Shown here: piece after piece, positions 51,093 through 59,967 of the stretch
Layout of the letters: every line of letters begins with the position of its first letter
Position numbering within the stretch: the first letter of the stretch is position 1
NCBI GenBank assembly: GCA_035532535.1
Contig: DATKQT010000026.1
Span: forward strand, 1 to 64,000
Direction: 5' to 3'
Origin: Palsa-739 sp035532535
Lineage (GTDB): Bacteria; Actinomycetota; Thermoleophilia; Gaiellales; Gaiellaceae
DNA: 64,000 nucleotides
The notes under the pieces: model-generated
Database searches by the model: none
What the model was told of the DNA's origin: nothing
What the model saw: only the letters and a program-made list of their open reading frames with translations
Program-made: the position numbers and the translations under genes

Positions 51093-51757
51093 CCGACGGT
51101 CGCCTCCACCGGCGCGTGGTCGGAGAGCAGCCGCCCGTCGACCCGGCGTCGCTCCGTCGGCCATGCGACGGGCGCCGTCGACGGCAGCCTGCGAACGAGG
51201 ATCTGGTCGATGCTGTCGGCGAGCGGCTCGGAGAACCCGGCCAGCTCATAGGGCGGGCGCAGGTTCACGTCGCCCGCCAGGACGACGGCGTCGCGCTGCG
51301 CCAGCTCGACGACTTGCGCGAACTGCTCCTTGGCCACGGCGCCGCCGGTGACGTGGAAGTTGCCGACGAAAGGGCCGCCGTCGAGCTGCACGCCAAGCAG
51401 GACGCGGTTCGGGCCGACCGGGTCTCGCCGTTGTTCCGCGACCGCGTGCCGGTGCGCCACGAGCGTCGCGAGCCCCTCGCCGGTGACCGCGGAGCGCAGG
51501 ATGCCGTGGTGGAGCTCCGTGATCCAGCGGCCGAGGTCGGCGCTGTGAAGCACTGGCTGCACGCCGACCGCGCCGATCGCGTGCATGCCGCTCCACGACG
51601 CCAAGTGACGCAGCGCCCACACGGGCGCCTCTTGGAGGCAGACCACGTCCGGGTCGTCGGCCGTCACCAGCTCGATCATCTGACGAAGGTATGCACGCCG
51701 CTCCGGAGGGACGGCATTGCCGTGGAAGAGATTCCATGTACGGACGAGTAGCGCCAC
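51089..51757 (-). CDS. Endonuclease/exonuclease/phosphatase (EEP) family protein
   Basis: 222 aa. RTWNLFHGN (Asn), VVCLQEAPV (metal Glu), NFHVTGG, VVLAGDVNLRP (Asp-x-Asn) and SDHAPVEA (Asp-His) are the EEP motifs. Could cleave nucleic acid or a phosphodiester. GTG 51757 is six bases after TAGGCT, leaderless. Confidence 0.83.
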   Translation of the reverse strand: MALLVRTWNLFHGNAVPPERRAYLRQMIELVTADDPDVVCLQEAPVWALRHLASWSGMHAIGAVGVQPVLHSADLGRWITELHHGILRSAVTGEGLATLVAHRHAVAEQRRDPVGPNRVLLGVQLDGGPFVGNFHVTGGAVAKEQFAQVVELAQRDAVVLAGDVNLRPPYELAGFSEPLADSIDQILVRRLPSTAPVAWPTERRRVDGRLLSDHAPVEATVG

Positions 51758-51762
51758 GGGAA

Positions 51763-51769
51763 TAGCCTA
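51763..51769. promoter_or_regulatory. Bidirectional TANNNTA element between EEP and GT4 genes
   Basis: TAGCCTA. TAGCCT (plus) and TAGGCT (minus) each lie exactly 6 nt from a GTG start (51775 and 51757). No Shine-Dalgarno on either side. Confidence 0.55.
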
Positions 51770-51774
51770 CGGCG

Positions 51775-52821
51775 GTGCGAATCGTCCTCGCCGACCCTCC
51801 CGCGTTCACGCCGGCGTACGACCACGAGCTCGCGTCCGCGCTCGCCCGCGCCGGCGCCGACGTCGAGCTACTCACCTCGCGCTTCCGCTTCGGCGACGTT
51901 CCGGCGGCCGTCGGGTACACACGCAGTGAGCCCTACTACCCGCTCTCCTCGCGGCTGTTCGGCCGTTCCCGGCTGCGGCTGCCCCTGAAAGTCGTCGAGC
52001 ACCCCTTCGGCGTCGCCGCCCTGAATCGCCGCCGTGCGGACGTCATGCACGTGCAATGGCTCGTGCCGGAGCTCGACGCGCGGCTCTTGCGGCCTCGCGT
52101 GCCGTCGGTCTTCACCGCACACGACCTCCTGCCGCGACGAACGGCGCAGAAACAGCGCTTGTGGCGCGACCTCCTCGCCCGCTTCGACCGTGTCGTCGTG
52201 CACAGCGAGCGCGGCCGCGAGGCGCTCGCCGAGCTCGACGTCGATGCACGCGTTATTCCGCATCCCGTGTTCCGAAACGATCCCGAACGGCGGGACGACG
52301 GACGCACCGTTCTGTGTTTCGGGGTCATCCGGCCCTATAAGGGACTCGGCGATGCGATCGACGCCGTGCGCCTGGCGGGCGGGGCACGGCTCCTCGTCGC
52401 CGGCGACCCGCTCGAGCCTGTCGACGGCTATCGCGCCTCTGCTGCCGGGCTCGAGGTCGAATGGCGCCTCGGCTACCTGCCCCAGGCAGAGGTCGACCGC
52501 GCGCTCGGCGAAGCGACGGTGGCGGTCTTCCCGTACCGCCCAGAGCTCGACCAGAGCGGCGCGTTGCTGCGGGCGCTCGGCGCCGGTGTCCCAGCCATCG
52601 CGTACGACGTCGGCGGCATCGCCGAGCCTGTACGGCGCTTCGGAGCCGGCCGCGTCGTCGAGGCCGGGGACGTCGACGCACTCGCGGCGGCAGTGCAGGA
52701 GCTGCTGACGGACGCCGGCGCCCTCGCAGACGCGCGGGCCGGAGCGATGCGTGCGCGGGACGAGCTCACCTGGGACGCTGCCGCCCGTGCACATCTCACG
52801 CTGTACGAGGAGATCGCGTGA
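51775..52821 (+). CDS. Glycosyltransferase family 4
   Basis: 348 aa GT-B enzyme. N-terminal Rossmann domain (YDHELASALARAGADVELLT), C-terminal donor domain with GVIRPYKGLGDAIDA and a variant E-x7-E region DQSGALLRALGAGVPAIAYDVGGIAE. Sugar and acceptor unknown. Coupled to the next gene by GTGA. Confidence 0.87.
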   Translation: MRIVLADPPAFTPAYDHELASALARAGADVELLTSRFRFGDVPAAVGYTRSEPYYPLSSRLFGRSRLRLPLKVVEHPFGVAALNRRRADVMHVQWLVPELDARLLRPRVPSVFTAHDLLPRRTAQKQRLWRDLLARFDRVVVHSERGREALAELDVDARVIPHPVFRNDPERRDDGRTVLCFGVIRPYKGLGDAIDAVRLAGGARLLVAGDPLEPVDGYRASAAGLEVEWRLGYLPQAEVDRALGEATVAVFPYRPELDQSGALLRALGAGVPAIAYDVGGIAEPVRRFGAGRVVEAGDVDALAAAVQELLTDAGALADARAGAMRARDELTWDAAARAHLTLYEEIA

Positions 52822-53114
52822 GGTTCCGCCGACGCTTCTCCGAGGTCGTCACGCGGCAGCTCGACGTGTTCGCGACGGACGAGGCGGACGGACTGCTCGC
52901 CGAAGTGCGCGAGATGAAGGGCAAGTACGACCATGCCGACCGTGAAGATGCCGAGGAGGCGTATGGGGACTACATGGATATCGTCGACGCCGTGAAGGAC
53001 GCGCTCGCCGACATGCGCGATCGTTTCGCGCGCACGCTCGACGGCGAGGCAGTCGAGGAGTACGAATCCGTGTTCGAGCGCGCTGCGAAGAAGCGATGGC
53101 GATGGCTCGTCTAG
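52818..53114 (+). CDS. Small conserved-looking hypothetical protein
   Basis: 98 aa, rich in Asp/Glu/Arg, predicted all-helical, no signal or membrane segment. Contains DADREDAEEAYGDYMD-type acidic region (residues 36-52) and ends KKRWRWLV. GTG 52818 with GAGGAG five bases upstream, overlapping the GT4 stop; its own 3' end overlaps the GH15 gene by 19 nt. I recognise no family. Its place in the overlap chain says it is translated with the sugar enzymes. Confidence 0.7.
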   Translation: MRFRRRFSEVVTRQLDVFATDEADGLLAEVREMKGKYDHADREDAEEAYGDYMDIVDAVKDALADMRDRFARTLDGEAVEEYESVFERAAKKRWRWLV

Positions 53115-54898
53115 AGGACTACGCGCTCATCGGCGACCTGCAGACCGCAGCGCTCGTCGAGCGGGGCGGCTCGATCGACTGGCTGTGCTTCCCGCGCTTC
53201 GACTCGCCCGCGTGCTTCGCCGCTCTGCTCGGCGACCCGGGCAACGGCCGCTGGCTGCTCGCGCCCACTGCCGGCGGCACGACGACGCGTCGCTACCGCG
53301 GCGAGACGCTCGTGCTCGAGACGACGTGGGAGAACGACGACGGCACGGTGCGCGTGTACGACTTCATGCCGCCGCGTGGGAAGGCTGCAGATGTCGTTCG
53401 CATCGTCGAGGGCGTTCGCGGCAAGGTGGACATGCGATCGGAGCTCGTCATCCGCTTCGACTACGGGCATATCGTCCCGTGGGTCAGCCGCGTCGACCAC
53501 GCACGCCTTGCGATCGCAGGGCCGGACGGCCTCTGCTTCCGGACGCCCGCGCATACGCGCGGCGAAGACATGCGGACGATTTCGACGTTCACCGTCGAGA
53601 AGGGCGACCGTGTTCCCTTTGCGCTCACGTGGTTCCCATCGCACGCAGAGGTGCCTGCCGAGATCGATCCGGAGCAGGCATTCGTCGACACCGACGAGTT
53701 CTGGCGCGAGTGGGTCGGCGCCTGCAGCGCGGATATCCCCGACGAGTGGCGGCCGGTGCTCACACGGTCGCTGATGGTGCTCAAGGCGCTCATCTATCAG
53801 CCAACGGGCGGCATCGTGGCCGCGCCGACGACATCGCTGCCTGAGTGGATCGGCGGTGTTCGCAACTGGGACTACCGCTATTGCTGGCTGCGTGACGCGA
53901 CACTGACGCTGCTCGCGCTGCTTCATGCCGATTACGGCGAGGAGGCTGCCGCGTGGCGCCAATGGCTCATCCGCGCTGTTGCCGGCGATCCGGCAGACCT
54001 TCAGATCATGTACGGCGTCGCCGGCGAGCGCCGCCTCACCGAGTTCGAGCTCCCCTGGCTGGCCGGTTACGAAGGCTCCGCCCCGGTTCGCGTCGGGAAC
54101 GCGGCGAGCGAGCAACTGCAGGTCGACGTGTTCGGCGAGGTGATCGACGCGCTGTATCAGGCGCGTGTGCATGGGCTCCCGTTCGAGAAGGGCGCGTGGA
54201 ACCTGCAACGGGTCCTGCTCGAGTACCTCGAGCGCTTGTGGTGCGAGCCGGACGAGGGAATCTGGGAGATCCGCGGTGAGCGCCGGCACTTCGTCCATTC
54301 CAAGGTGATGGCGTGGGTGGCGTTCGACCGTGCGGTGCGGTCGGTCGAGGAGCAACCCCATGAGGGCCCCGTCGACCGCTGGCGGCAGCTGCGCGACGAG
54401 ATACACGCCGACGTCTGCGCAAACGGATACGACGCGGAGCTCGGGTCGTTCACGCAGTCGTACGGGTCGAAGGAGCTGGATGCGAGCCTCTTGCTCATTC
54501 CGCTCGTCGGATTCCTGCCGGCGTCCGATCCACGTGTACGCGGGACGATCGAGGCGATCGAGCGGAGCCTCGTGGTCGACGGCTTCGTCCTCCGCTACCG
54601 GACGCACGAGGATGGTGTCGACGGGCTCCCGCCCGGCGAGGGCGTCTTTCTCCCGTGCTCGTTCTGGCTCGTCGACTGCCTCGAGCTCATGGGCCGGCAC
54701 GACGACGCTCACATGCTGTTCGAACGCCTCATCGCACTCGCGAACGACGTCGACCTCCTCTCGGAGGAGTACGACCCGAAGGCGAAGCGCCTGCTCGGGA
54801 ACTTCCCGCAGGCGTTCACGCACCTCGCGCTCGTGAACTCCGCGTTCAACGTCTTGCCGCACCTCCCGTCGCCGATGCGCCGTCGCCACGCGGGCTGA
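53096..54898 (+). CDS. Glycoside hydrolase family 15 protein (trehalase/glucoamylase type)
   Basis: 600 aa. IGDLQTAALVERGGSIDWLCFPRFDSPACF at the N-terminus, then the (alpha/alpha)6 domain with GGVRNWDYRYCWLRDATLTL, EPDEGIWEIRG with the acid Glu, and PPGEGVFLPCSFWLV with the base Glu. Actinobacterial members include trehalases; substrate not certain. No signal peptide, so cytoplasmic. ATG 53096. Confidence 0.92.
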   Translation: MAMARLEDYALIGDLQTAALVERGGSIDWLCFPRFDSPACFAALLGDPGNGRWLLAPTAGGTTTRRYRGETLVLETTWENDDGTVRVYDFMPPRGKAADVVRIVEGVRGKVDMRSELVIRFDYGHIVPWVSRVDHARLAIAGPDGLCFRTPAHTRGEDMRTISTFTVEKGDRVPFALTWFPSHAEVPAEIDPEQAFVDTDEFWREWVGACSADIPDEWRPVLTRSLMVLKALIYQPTGGIVAAPTTSLPEWIGGVRNWDYRYCWLRDATLTLLALLHADYGEEAAAWRQWLIRAVAGDPADLQIMYGVAGERRLTEFELPWLAGYEGSAPVRVGNAASEQLQVDVFGEVIDALYQARVHGLPFEKGAWNLQRVLLEYLERLWCEPDEGIWEIRGERRHFVHSKVMAWVAFDRAVRSVEEQPHEGPVDRWRQLRDEIHADVCANGYDAELGSFTQSYGSKELDASLLLIPLVGFLPASDPRVRGTIEAIERSLVVDGFVLRYRTHEDGVDGLPPGEGVFLPCSFWLVDCLELMGRHDDAHMLFERLIALANDVDLLSEEYDPKAKRLLGNFPQAFTHLALVNSAFNVLPHLPSPMRRRHAG

Positions 54899-54904
54899 GA
54901 GGCT

Positions 54905-57900
54905 CTAGCGGTGGCCGAAGTGGTGCGCCGCAGGGAGGGAGCCGTGGACGTCGGCTCCCTCGGTGAGCTCGTGGGCCAGCTGGGCGAGGGAGACGACCTC
55001 GTCGACGACGATGTTCCGGTTGCGGTCGACGTGCTCGTAGCGACCGCGGACGAGTAGCAGCGGCTCGCCGCGGACGACACCGCGGAAGCGGTCATAGACC
55101 TGCGGAAAGACGATGAGATTGACCTGCGCGTATTCGTCCTCGAGGAGCATGAAGACGACGCCGTTCGCGGTCGACGGCCGCTGGCGTGCGACGACCATCC
55201 CCGCGATCTGCACGATGCTGCCGTTCGGGCGGTCGCGCAACTCGACGGTCGAGAGCGTGTCCGGCGGTAGATGCGGGCGCATCAGCTCGATCGGGTGCAC
55301 GCCGATCGAGAGGCTCGTCGTGCGGTAGTCGGCGAGCATTCGCTCCCACACCGTCGGCTCAGGCAGATCCGGCGTCAGCACCGTCGGGTCGAGCGGGAGC
55401 GCAAGCTGCTTCTCCTCGCCGCGTGAGCCGGGCACCGTCTGCGCACGCGGGACGAGCCCGAGCTGCCAGAGCAGCTCGCGCCTCTTCATCCCGAAGCAGT
55501 CGCATGCTCCGGACTCGACGAGCGCACGCAGTTCGTCACCCGAGAGCGGTGTCCGCTGCGCGAGCTCGCGGATGGACGCGTACGGCCTCGTCGCGACGAC
55601 CGCCTCGGCGTCGTCCTCCCCGACGCCCTGCACGTACTTGAGCCCGACGCGAACCGCCCCGTCCTCGATCGTGCAATCGACCTCGCTGCGGTTGACGTCC
55701 GGTGTGCGCGTCTCGATCCCGTGGTGCTGGCCGTCGCGCACAAGCGTCGCCGGCGGATAGAAGCCCATCGGCTGCGCATTGAGCAACGCTGTGAGGAACT
55801 CGGCGCCGTAGTGATGACGAAGCCACGCGGACTGGTACGCGAGCAGCCCGAACGCGGTCGAGTGCGACTTCGGGAAGCCGAAGCCGGAGAACGCCACGAG
55901 CTTGTCGTAGACCATGTTCGCGGTGACGTCGTCGACATCGTTGGCGCGCGCGCCCGCGACGAAGCGCTCGCGATACGACTCGAGCGCCGCATGCGAGCGC
56001 TTGCGGCTCATCGCGCGCCGCAGCCCTTCCGCCTCGCCGATCGTGAAGCCGGCGAGATGGATGGCGACGTCGAGCACCTGATCCTGGAAGACGATGACGC
56101 CGAGCGTGTCCCGCAGCGGCTCCCTGAGCAGCGGGTGGTCGGCAGGCGGCTCGTAGCTCGGGTCCTCGCGGAGCTTCTGCCGCCGCTCGATGTACGGGTG
56201 CACCGCCTTGCCCTGGATCGGCCCCGGCCGCACGAGCGCGACCTGGATCGTGATGTCGTCGAGATTCTCCGGCCGCGTGCGCAGGATCGTCTGCATCTGC
56301 GCACGGCTCTCGATCTGGAAGCAGCCGACGGTGTCCGCACGCTGGATCTCCGCGAACACGTCGCGATCGTCGAGCGGGATGCGCGAGAGGTCGATCTGCT
56401 CGCCGCGTGTGCGCGCGACCAGGTCGACGCACTCCTCCACCGCCGACAGCATCCCCAGCCCGAGCAGGTCGATCTTCAGGAAGCCGGCGTCCGCGCACGA
56501 GTCCTTGTCCCACTGGCACATCTGGCGTCCCGCCATCGCCGCCGGCTGCACGGGGACGAGCTCGACGAGCGGGCGCGTCGAGATCACCATCCCGCCGGGA
56601 TGGTGTGAGATGTGGCGCGAGAGGCCGCCGATCTCGGTGCACAGCTCTCCGAACGCGCGCCAGCGCGGCGAGGCGAGCTTCTGCTCCGCGTCGGGGAGCA
56701 TCGCCATCTCCTCGGCGACGCGGGCGGCATTCCATCCGTCGGTCAGCTTCGCCAGCCGTTCGAGGTCGGCGAACGGCAGGCCGAGCGCCTTGCCGACGTC
56801 GCGGATCGCGCCGCGTGAGCGATAGGTCGCGAAGCTCGCGACGAGCGCGGCGTGCTCGCGGCCGTAGCGCTCGGTGACGCGGACGATGAGCTTCTCGCGG
56901 ATGTCCCGCGGGAAGTCCAGGTCGATGTCCGGGACGGACGAGAGCTCGCGGTTGATGAAGCGGCCGAGCGAGAGGTTCGCCTGCACCGGGTCGACATGCG
57001 AGAGCCCGGTCAGGTAGCAGACGAGCGATCCGACGGAGGAGCCGCGTCCGCGTCCGGGCGGGAGCATGTGCCGCATCGAGCCGGGGCCGCGCACCTCGAG
57101 CGCGACCTCGCGCGCGAGCTCCAGCACCTCCCAGTGCAGGAGGAAGAACCCGGCGAGCCCGAGCTCGTCGATCAGCGCCAGCTCCTCGTCGAGCCGCGCC
57201 TGCACGCGCCGCTTGTGGCCGTTCAGCCCGGCATAGCGCTCGGCGAAAGCGCGCTCGCACACGCGGCGGAGCTGCACGCTTGCAGGCTCGGCGCCGTCGG
57301 AGAAGTCGGGATAGCGGTAGCCGAGCTCCTGCGTGAGGTCGAACTCGAGCCGTTCCGCGAGCTCGCGCGACCGCGCGACCGCGCCGCGGTCGTCGGGGAA
57401 GCGCTCGGCCATCTCCACCGGTGCAGCAAGGACGGACTCGTGGTTGCCGCGCCGCTCTCGCTCGCAGCCGTCGAGCGAGGTGCGGCAGCGGATCGCGACC
57501 AGCACGTCCTGCAGCGCCGCGCGGCGTTCGTCGTGCGCGTGCACGTCTCCCGTAGCGACGGTGTGCACACGGAGCGTCTCGGCGAGGTCGCGCAAAGCAG
57601 CGTTGCGGCGCGAGTCACCACGCTCATACGGCCGCTGCAGCTCGACGTAGAAGCGGTCGCGGCCGAAGGCGGCGGCGAGCCGTGCGGCCGCGTTCGGATA
57701 GTGCACGGCGAGGCCGTCGCGGGCGCAGCCCGAGAGGCAGACGAGCCCCTCGTTCAGCTCTTCGAGCACTGTCTCGTCGAGCGCCGGCGGCAGCGGCTCC
57801 GCTCCTTCCTTCGGCCGCGTGCCCGCGTGCGCGGCGGTGAGCAGCCGGCAGAGGTTCGCGTAACCCACGGCCGTCTCGACGAGCAGCGTGACGTGCGCCC

Positions 57901-58114
57901 CTCCGACGAGGGTCACCTCGGCGCCGGTGATCGGCCGGACGCCGAAGTGCTTCGCCGCGTGGGCGAACTCGAGCGATCCGTAGACGCCGTCGTGATCGGT
58001 GAGCGCGAGCGCCTCGTAGCCGAGCTCGGCCGCCCGGGCGGCGAGCTCCTCGGGCTGCGACGCCCCGTCGAGAAAGGAGTACGCCGAGTGCGCGTGGAGC
58101 TCGACGTAGGCCAC
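54905..58114 (-). CDS. dnaE2: Error-prone DNA polymerase III alpha, DnaE2
   Basis: 1069 aa. PHP domain (VELHAHSAYSFLDGAS), palm with catalytic PDIDLDF at 395-401, DKDSCADAGFLKIDLLGLGMLS, and a C-terminal OB region, without the long extra tail of DnaE1. It is the SOS-induced translesion polymerase that acts with ImuB. GTG 58114 with TAGCGT six bases upstream and a LexA-type box next to it. Confidence 0.95.
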   Translation of the reverse strand: MAYVELHAHSAYSFLDGASQPEELAARAAELGYEALALTDHDGVYGSLEFAHAAKHFGVRPITGAEVTLVGGAHVTLLVETAVGYANLCRLLTAAHAGTRPKEGAEPLPPALDETVLEELNEGLVCLSGCARDGLAVHYPNAAARLAAAFGRDRFYVELQRPYERGDSRRNAALRDLAETLRVHTVATGDVHAHDERRAALQDVLVAIRCRTSLDGCERERRGNHESVLAAPVEMAERFPDDRGAVARSRELAERLEFDLTQELGYRYPDFSDGAEPASVQLRRVCERAFAERYAGLNGHKRRVQARLDEELALIDELGLAGFFLLHWEVLELAREVALEVRGPGSMRHMLPPGRGRGSSVGSLVCYLTGLSHVDPVQANLSLGRFINRELSSVPDIDLDFPRDIREKLIVRVTERYGREHAALVASFATYRSRGAIRDVGKALGLPFADLERLAKLTDGWNAARVAEEMAMLPDAEQKLASPRWRAFGELCTEIGGLSRHISHHPGGMVISTRPLVELVPVQPAAMAGRQMCQWDKDSCADAGFLKIDLLGLGMLSAVEECVDLVARTRGEQIDLSRIPLDDRDVFAEIQRADTVGCFQIESRAQMQTILRTRPENLDDITIQVALVRPGPIQGKAVHPYIERRQKLREDPSYEPPADHPLLREPLRDTLGVIVFQDQVLDVAIHLAGFTIGEAEGLRRAMSRKRSHAALESYRERFVAGARANDVDDVTANMVYDKLVAFSGFGFPKSHSTAFGLLAYQSAWLRHHYGAEFLTALLNAQPMGFYPPATLVRDGQHHGIETRTPDVNRSEVDCTIEDGAVRVGLKYVQGVGEDDAEAVVATRPYASIRELAQRTPLSGDELRALVESGACDCFGMKRRELLWQLGLVPRAQTVPGSRGEEKQLALPLDPTVLTPDLPEPTVWERMLADYRTTSLSIGVHPIELMRPHLPPDTLSTVELRDRPNGSIVQIAGMVVARQRPSTANGVVFMLLEDEYAQVNLIVFPQVYDRFRGVVRGEPLLLVRGRYEHVDRNRNIVVDEVVSLAQLAHELTEGADVHGSLPAAHHFGHR

Positions 58115-58128
58115 CGCTCTACGCTATA

Positions 58129-58142
58129 CGAACATATGTTCG
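58129..58142. promoter_or_regulatory. SOS/LexA box of dnaE2
   Basis: CGAACATATGTTCG, a perfect palindrome matching the Gram-positive/actinobacterial CGAAC-N4-GTTCG LexA site. It sits 2 bp upstream of the -10-like TAGCGT (58121-58126 on the minus strand), a position where bound LexA would block the promoter. Confidence 0.85.
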
Positions 58143-58150
58143 CTTGCTAG

Positions 58151-59125
58151 CTAGGGGTGGTGAACGTCGGCCCAGAGCGGCACGTCGCCGGGGCCGAGCG
58201 GGACGAAGTCGAGCCCGTCGGGTGTGTTCAGGGAGCCGGGACCGGTGCCGGGGAGATAGGCGTGGCCGTACTGCCAGACGATCGTGTTTTTCTTGGGGTC
58301 GATGACGACGACGCGATCCTTGTAGTCGTCGTTCACGGCGATGTTCCCGTTCGGGAGCATCATCGCGAGCGACGGATGGTCGAGGGCTCCCCACCCCGAG
58401 CTCGGCCCGTAGCGCCAGAGAACCTTGCCGTGCCGGTTGATGATCATCACCGAACCTGGGCTCGCATAGTCGGCGAGCAGGATCCGCCCCCCCGGCAGTG
58501 GCTGCGGGTCGGACGGGTACGAGACCGGCGCCTGCACGGCCCACCGCAGGTGGCCGCTCGCGGAGATGTCGTCGATCCACGAGCCCTGGATCTCGGAGAT
58601 CAGCACGCCGCCGTCCAGCAGCGGCGTGTCGCCGTTGACAGCGCCGAGGTACCGCGGCGGATCGTGCCGGCACACGCCGGTCGTGCCGATCTGACGCACG
58701 ATCCGGTGCGACCGGATGAAGAGGACCCGGCAGTTGTACGCGTCGGCGACCGTCAGCGTCCCGTCCGGGAGCACATAGGCGTCGTCGGGGGTGTTCAGCT
58801 CGTTCGGGCCGCTGCCGCGCACTCCGGGCGTCCCGTACAGGTGGACACGCGCGTGCGTCTTGATGTTCACGGAGACGATCGTGTGCGCCTCCTCCTCGTT
58901 CGAGACGATCGCCTTCCCTCCCGGCTCGACGAACGTGTCGTCGTCGAAATTCAGATGGACGCCCTTCGCAAGGTCGCGCGCGTTCGGGAAGTGCCACAGC
59001 ACGCGGTGTTGCGGGTCGACGAGGAGCATGCGGTCGTTGCCGCGGTCGGCGATGAGCAGCGCGCCCGGCAGGGGCAACGCATGGAGCGAGACCGCGCTCA
59101 GGACGGCCACGAGGAGGCTAATCAC
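58151..59125 (-). CDS. Secreted beta-propeller protein (NHL/arylsulfotransferase-like)
   Basis: 324 aa. Short signal-like N-terminus (1-20), then repeated blades of about 45 residues with ILLADYASPG, LPNGNIAVNDDYKDRVVVIDP, WQYG. No catalytic motif is decisive. Probably binds a ligand outside the cell. GTG 59125 is six bases after TAGGGT. The gene lies between dnaE2 and thiE, unrelated to DNA repair. Confidence 0.75.
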   Translation of the reverse strand: MISLLVAVLSAVSLHALPLPGALLIADRGNDRMLLVDPQHRVLWHFPNARDLAKGVHLNFDDDTFVEPGGKAIVSNEEEAHTIVSVNIKTHARVHLYGTPGVRGSGPNELNTPDDAYVLPDGTLTVADAYNCRVLFIRSHRIVRQIGTTGVCRHDPPRYLGAVNGDTPLLDGGVLISEIQGSWIDDISASGHLRWAVQAPVSYPSDPQPLPGGRILLADYASPGSVMIINRHGKVLWRYGPSSGWGALDHPSLAMMLPNGNIAVNDDYKDRVVVIDPKKNTIVWQYGHAYLPGTGPGSLNTPDGLDFVPLGPGDVPLWADVHHP

Positions 59126-59131
59126 CTCAGC

Positions 59132-59141
59132 ACCCTAGGCT
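59132..59141. promoter_or_regulatory. Overlapping divergent -10 elements of the propeller gene and thiE
   Basis: ACCCTAGGCT: TAGGGT on the minus strand is 6 nt from GTG 59125, TAGGCT on the plus strand is 7 nt from ATG 59149. Only 23 bp separate the two genes, leaving no room for a TPP riboswitch before thiE. Confidence 0.5.
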
Positions 59142-59148
59142 TCAGCGG

Positions 59149-59772
59149 ATGAACCGACGGTTAAGGCTCGCTGTGGCCCGGCTGTATGTCGTGCTCGACG
59201 CCGCGCATGCGCACGTGCTCGACGCGGCGCTGCGGGGCGGCGTCGACGTCGTCCAGTTGCGCGACAAGGAGGCTTCCGACGACGACCTCGTGCGCGCGGC
59301 GGAGTCGTTCCGGGGCGCATGTGACGCATATGGAGCACTGTTCGTGCTCAACGACCGGCCCGACCTCGTGGCCGTGTGCCGCGCCGACGGCGTGCACGTC
59401 GGCCAGCGGGATGCGAGCGTCGCGGCTGCGCGAGCCATCGTCGGGGACGAGTGCCTCGTCGGTCTCTCGATCGAGACGGAGGCGCAGCTCGATGCGGTCG
59501 CCGGAGCAGATTACCTCGGCGTTGGCGCCGTGTTCGCGACGCCGACGAAGACGGACGCTGTTGCGGGAGGGCTCGAGCTCGTGCGCGCGACGGCGGCGCG
59601 CGTGCCGATCCCGTGGTTCGCGATCGGCGGGATCGGGCTCGCGAACGTCGCGGAGGTGGTCGAGGCGGGCGCGCCCGGCATCGCCGTTGTGCGCGCCATT
59701 TGCGACGCGGACGATCCGGAAGTGGCCGCACGTGCGTTATGCGCCGCGTTGGCTGAACCACCCGCGGCCTGA
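59149..59772 (+). CDS. thiE: Thiamine-phosphate synthase
   Basis: 207 aa TIM barrel. VVQLRDKEASDDDL, LNDRPDLVAVCRADGVHVGQ, GAVFATPTKTDA, FAIGGIGLANVAEV. Joins HMP-PP and thiazole phosphate. It stands alone, without other thi genes. Its 3' end overlaps the 3' end of the DUF6504 gene by 36 nt (convergent). Confidence 0.93.
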   Translation: MNRRLRLAVARLYVVLDAAHAHVLDAALRGGVDVVQLRDKEASDDDLVRAAESFRGACDAYGALFVLNDRPDLVAVCRADGVHVGQRDASVAAARAIVGDECLVGLSIETEAQLDAVAGADYLGVGAVFATPTKTDAVAGGLELVRATAARVPIPWFAIGGIGLANVAEVVEAGAPGIAVVRAICDADDPEVAARALCAALAEPPAA

Positions 59773-59967
59773 GCCGTCGTGGAAGACGACGGTGTTCTCG
59801 CCGCTCTCGAGCACGACCTCGAAGTAGCGGCGCAGCACCGGCTCCTCGGTCCACCAGCGGTCGAGCACACGCCACTCCTCGCGCAGCACGGCGACCGGCT
59901 GATGGTTCACCGCGCACGGTGACCCGTCGATGCGTGTCTCGACGCGCGCCGGGCGCGGCGCGTTCAG
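59737..59967 (-). CDS. DUF6504-like small protein of the mutasome cassette (CTG start proposed)
   Basis: 76 aa. RVETRIDGSPCAVNHQ, EEWRVLDRWWTEE, RRYFEVVLESGENTVVF, GWFSQRG: the pattern of the small DUF6504 proteins next to imuB in actinobacteria. From CTG 59967 the conserved N-terminal strand is kept; GTG 59910 would lose it. CTG overlaps the imuB stop as CTGA. Function unknown; may be a mutasome accessory. Confidence 0.78.
   Translation of the reverse strand: MNAPRPARVETRIDGSPCAVNHQPVAVLREEWRVLDRWWTEEPVLRRYFEVVLESGENTVVFHDGSGRGWFSQRGA

Noticed and set aside
59126..59148. A TPP riboswitch expected upstream of thiE
   Set aside because: Only 23 bases separate thiE from the divergent gene, far too short for a riboswitch.
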